Below, piece by piece: positions 5,289 through 6,760 of a stretch of DNA of 6,760 bases. The notes beneath the pieces were generated by a model. It saw nothing but the letters and a program-made list of their open reading frames with translations. It was not told the origin of the DNA and searched no databases. A program made the translations under genes and the position numbers. This stretch comes from DAOOVD01 sp035369845 (GTDB taxonomy: Bacteria; Bacillota; Desulfotomaculia; Desulfotomaculales; Pelotomaculaceae): the NCBI GenBank assembly GCA_035369845.1, contig DAOOVD010000082.1:1-6760 (forward strand), read 5' to 3'. Position 1 is the stretch's first letter; the number at the start of each line of letters is the position of its first letter.

Positions 5289-6560
5289 ATGGAAGAGGTT
5301 CAGGTTTTTAAGGGGGATATTATTTTTACGCCGACACCGCAAGGATTTGAAACCCTCCAGGGCGGCTATATTGTGGTTTTGAATGGTAAAGTGGAAGGTG
5401 TTTATAAAAAGTTGCCGCCCTCATTTAGCAGACTGCGGGTTAATGATTTTGGACGGCGGTTGATTCTACCGGGCTTTGTTGATCTCCACGTGCACGCCTC
5501 CCAATTTTACCAATCTGGTGTTGGCCTGGATCAAAACTTAATTCCCTGGCTTTACAGTCATACTTTCCCCTTGGAGGGACGTTTTGCGGATCCGGAATTC
5601 GCCCGGGAGGCCTATTCGCGTTTTGTGGAGGAGTTGATCCGCCAGGGCACGCTCAGGGCATGCATTTTTGCTACCGTCCATAAAGAAAGCACCAAGATCT
5701 TGTTTAATTTACTGGCCGCCCGGGGGCTCGGCGCTTTTGTGGGAAAAGTAAATATGGATCGCAACTGTCCCCCTTATCTGCAGGAAACAACGGAGGTTTC
5801 CCTGCAGGAAACGGAAGAGCTTGTAGTTAGATATGGCGGGCACCCTCTGGTAAAACCGATTGTGACGCCACGTTTTGCCCCTACTTCATCGGCAAAATTG
5901 CTGGATGGCCTGGGGCGCCTGGCGCAGAGATATAACCTGCCGGTGCAGTCACACCTTGCCGAAAACAAACAAGAAGTTGAGTGGGTGAAGGAGTTGTTCC
6001 CTTCCCAGGCCACTTATGCCGACGTATATCTTCATTATGGCCTGCTGGGGCAAACTCCGGCGCTGATGGCGCACGCCGTTCATTTGGAAGAGCGGGAGCT
6101 GGTGTTAATTGAAAATAACGCTGTCCGGTTGGTGCACTGCCCGGAATCCAATATCAATTTGGCCAGCGGAATTATGCCGGTTCGGGAGTTGTTGGATAGA
6201 GGGTTCCATCTGGGACTGGGAAGCGATATCGGTGCAGGCCATAATCTGGCGCTCTACCGGGTAATGGTGCGGGCGATTCAAATTTCGAAGCTCAGAAGTT
6301 TTTATGAACCCCAAGTGAAGCCTCTTACCACGGCGGAAGTCTTTTATATGGGGACGAAAGGTGGAGGGAGTTTTTTTGGCAAGGTGGGGAGTTTTGAACA
6401 GGGATATTCCTTTGATGCAATCGTTGTAGAAGACGACCCTCTGATCACCGCCGGTTTTTCCCTGGAAGAGCGCCTGCAAAGGTTTCTCTACACCGGTGAA
6501 GCGGATAATATTATAGAGCGTTTTGTTGAGGGAAAAAGAATAACGGTAGCGAAAAAATGA
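5289..6560 (+). CDS. guaD: Guanine deaminase
   Basis: A 423-residue amidohydrolase-superfamily protein of the length usual for guanine deaminase, which hydrolyses guanine to xanthine and ammonia (EC 3.5.4.3) in cytoplasmic purine salvage and catabolism. The barrel motifs are in order: the metal HxH in VDLHVHASQF (H67, H69), the family-typical MDRNCP around 156-161, SHLAENKQEVEWVKELFP (zinc H222, catalytic E225), AHAVHLE (H262), VHCPESN (H283) and LGSDIGAG (zinc D313). The HLAEN...EVEWVKELFP stretch and MDRNCP distinguish it from chlorohydrolase/MtaD-type relatives. The N-terminal ~60 residues form the small beta-domain ending in ILPGFVD. All expected catalytic residues are present, so it should be active. 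It stands alone: the upstream neighbour is transposase debris and no other purine gene is in the window. An inverted repeat further upstream might regulate it, but no purine riboswitch is evident. Confidence 0.9.
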   Translation: MEEVQVFKGDIIFTPTPQGFETLQGGYIVVLNGKVEGVYKKLPPSFSRLRVNDFGRRLILPGFVDLHVHASQFYQSGVGLDQNLIPWLYSHTFPLEGRFADPEFAREAYSRFVEELIRQGTLRACIFATVHKESTKILFNLLAARGLGAFVGKVNMDRNCPPYLQETTEVSLQETEELVVRYGGHPLVKPIVTPRFAPTSSAKLLDGLGRLAQRYNLPVQSHLAENKQEVEWVKELFPSQATYADVYLHYGLLGQTPALMAHAVHLEERELVLIENNAVRLVHCPESNINLASGIMPVRELLDRGFHLGLGSDIGAGHNLALYRVMVRAIQISKLRSFYEPQVKPLTTAEVFYMGTKGGGSFFGKVGSFEQGYSFDAIVVEDDPLITAGFSLEERLQRFLYTGEADNIIERFVEGKRITVAKK

Positions 6561-6593
6561 AATAAATCATTTTCTGAGACAAAAAAAATCAGG

Positions 6594-6603
6594 GGATTAA
6601 TCC
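6594..6603. repeat. 10-bp perfect palindrome downstream of guaD
   Basis: GGATTAATCC is a perfect 10-base palindrome 33 bases after the guaD stop. No T-run follows. It may be a protein-binding site for whatever lies downstream, or chance. Confidence 0.3.
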
Positions 6604-6688
6604 GTTTCCAGGGACCAACCTTTTGGAATTAGTTACGCGCAAAGCTGGGTACACATTTTTTAGGTTCCCACCCCCGGTAGCTGGCAGG

Positions 6689-6706
6689 GTTATCCTCTGA
6701 GATAAC
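6689..6706. repeat. 6-bp inverted repeat GTTATC / GATAAC
   Basis: GTTATC (6689-6694) and GATAAC (6701-6706) are separated by CTCTGA. It lies in the 200-base non-coding tail of the window, where I see no gene on either strand. Function is unknown. Confidence 0.3.
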
Positions 6707-6713
6707 ATGTAAT

Positions 6714-6751
6714 CTTGCTCATAAAGTAGTCCTGCCAGGCAAGTTTTTTTT
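6714..6751 (+). terminator. Weak candidate intrinsic terminator
   Basis: CTTGC (6714-6718) can pair with GCAAG (6739-6743), extended by one wobble pair, and is followed directly by eight T (6744-6751). The stem is short and the loop about 20 bases, so the structure is poor; the T-run is the main support. It would end a transcript coming from guaD about 190 bases after its stop. Confidence 0.3.
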
Positions 6752-6760
6752 GCATGTTCA

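Noticed and set aside
1..6760. CRISPR array, tRNA or rRNA genes
   Set aside because: No regularly spaced direct repeats, cloverleaf-like sequences with T-loop GTTC motifs, or rRNA-like segments were seen.

Overview
The window reads as accessory DNA from a bacterium, most likely a Gram-positive anaerobe of the Clostridia (Moorella / Desulfotomaculum / Pelotomaculum-like). That placement is a low-confidence inference from strong GGAGG-type ribosome binding sites, a possible TTG start, intermediate-to-high GC and the character of the proteins. No rRNA, tRNA or CRISPR array is visible.

Bases 1-4816, all on the + strand, are the downstream half of a phage-defence locus that I read as BREX type 3. 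The described gene set for that type is brxF, brxC, pglXI, brxHII, pglZ, brxA. Here the order is: the C-terminal end of the PglX-type DNA methyltransferase (1-485, entering from outside the window); an inserted DUF3644 gene with a HEPN ribonuclease motif (489-1568); an N-terminal stub of about 75 residues of what looks like the BrxHII helicase (1581-1823); a non-coding stretch of about 225 bp with several inverted repeats; an apparently intact PglZ phosphatase-fold gene (2049-4055); and a BrxA-like gene (4052-4816) overlapping pglZ by four bases. The locus is therefore rearranged: the helicase body is missing and a HEPN-family gene of clearly lower GC lies between the methyltransferase and the helicase stub.

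Bases 4817-5288 are a scar-like spacer. It holds a minus-strand fragment resembling the catalytic part of an IS21-type transposase (IstA), a short inverted repeat that could be a leftover insertion-sequence end, and a perfect 10-bp hairpin. Mobile-element debris bordering a damaged defence operon fits a history of rearrangement.

Bases 5289-6560 hold an intact amidohydrolase with the signature of guanine deaminase (guanine to xanthine), with its own strong ribosome binding site and no evident functional link to the defence genes. The last 200 bases hold a 10-bp palindrome, a 6-bp inverted repeat and a weak candidate terminator ending in eight T.

The most interesting point is the combination of a HEPN-type nuclease gene translationally coupled to the BREX methyltransferase and a BREX-3 locus that has kept PglZ and the BrxA-like gene after losing nearly all of its helicase.
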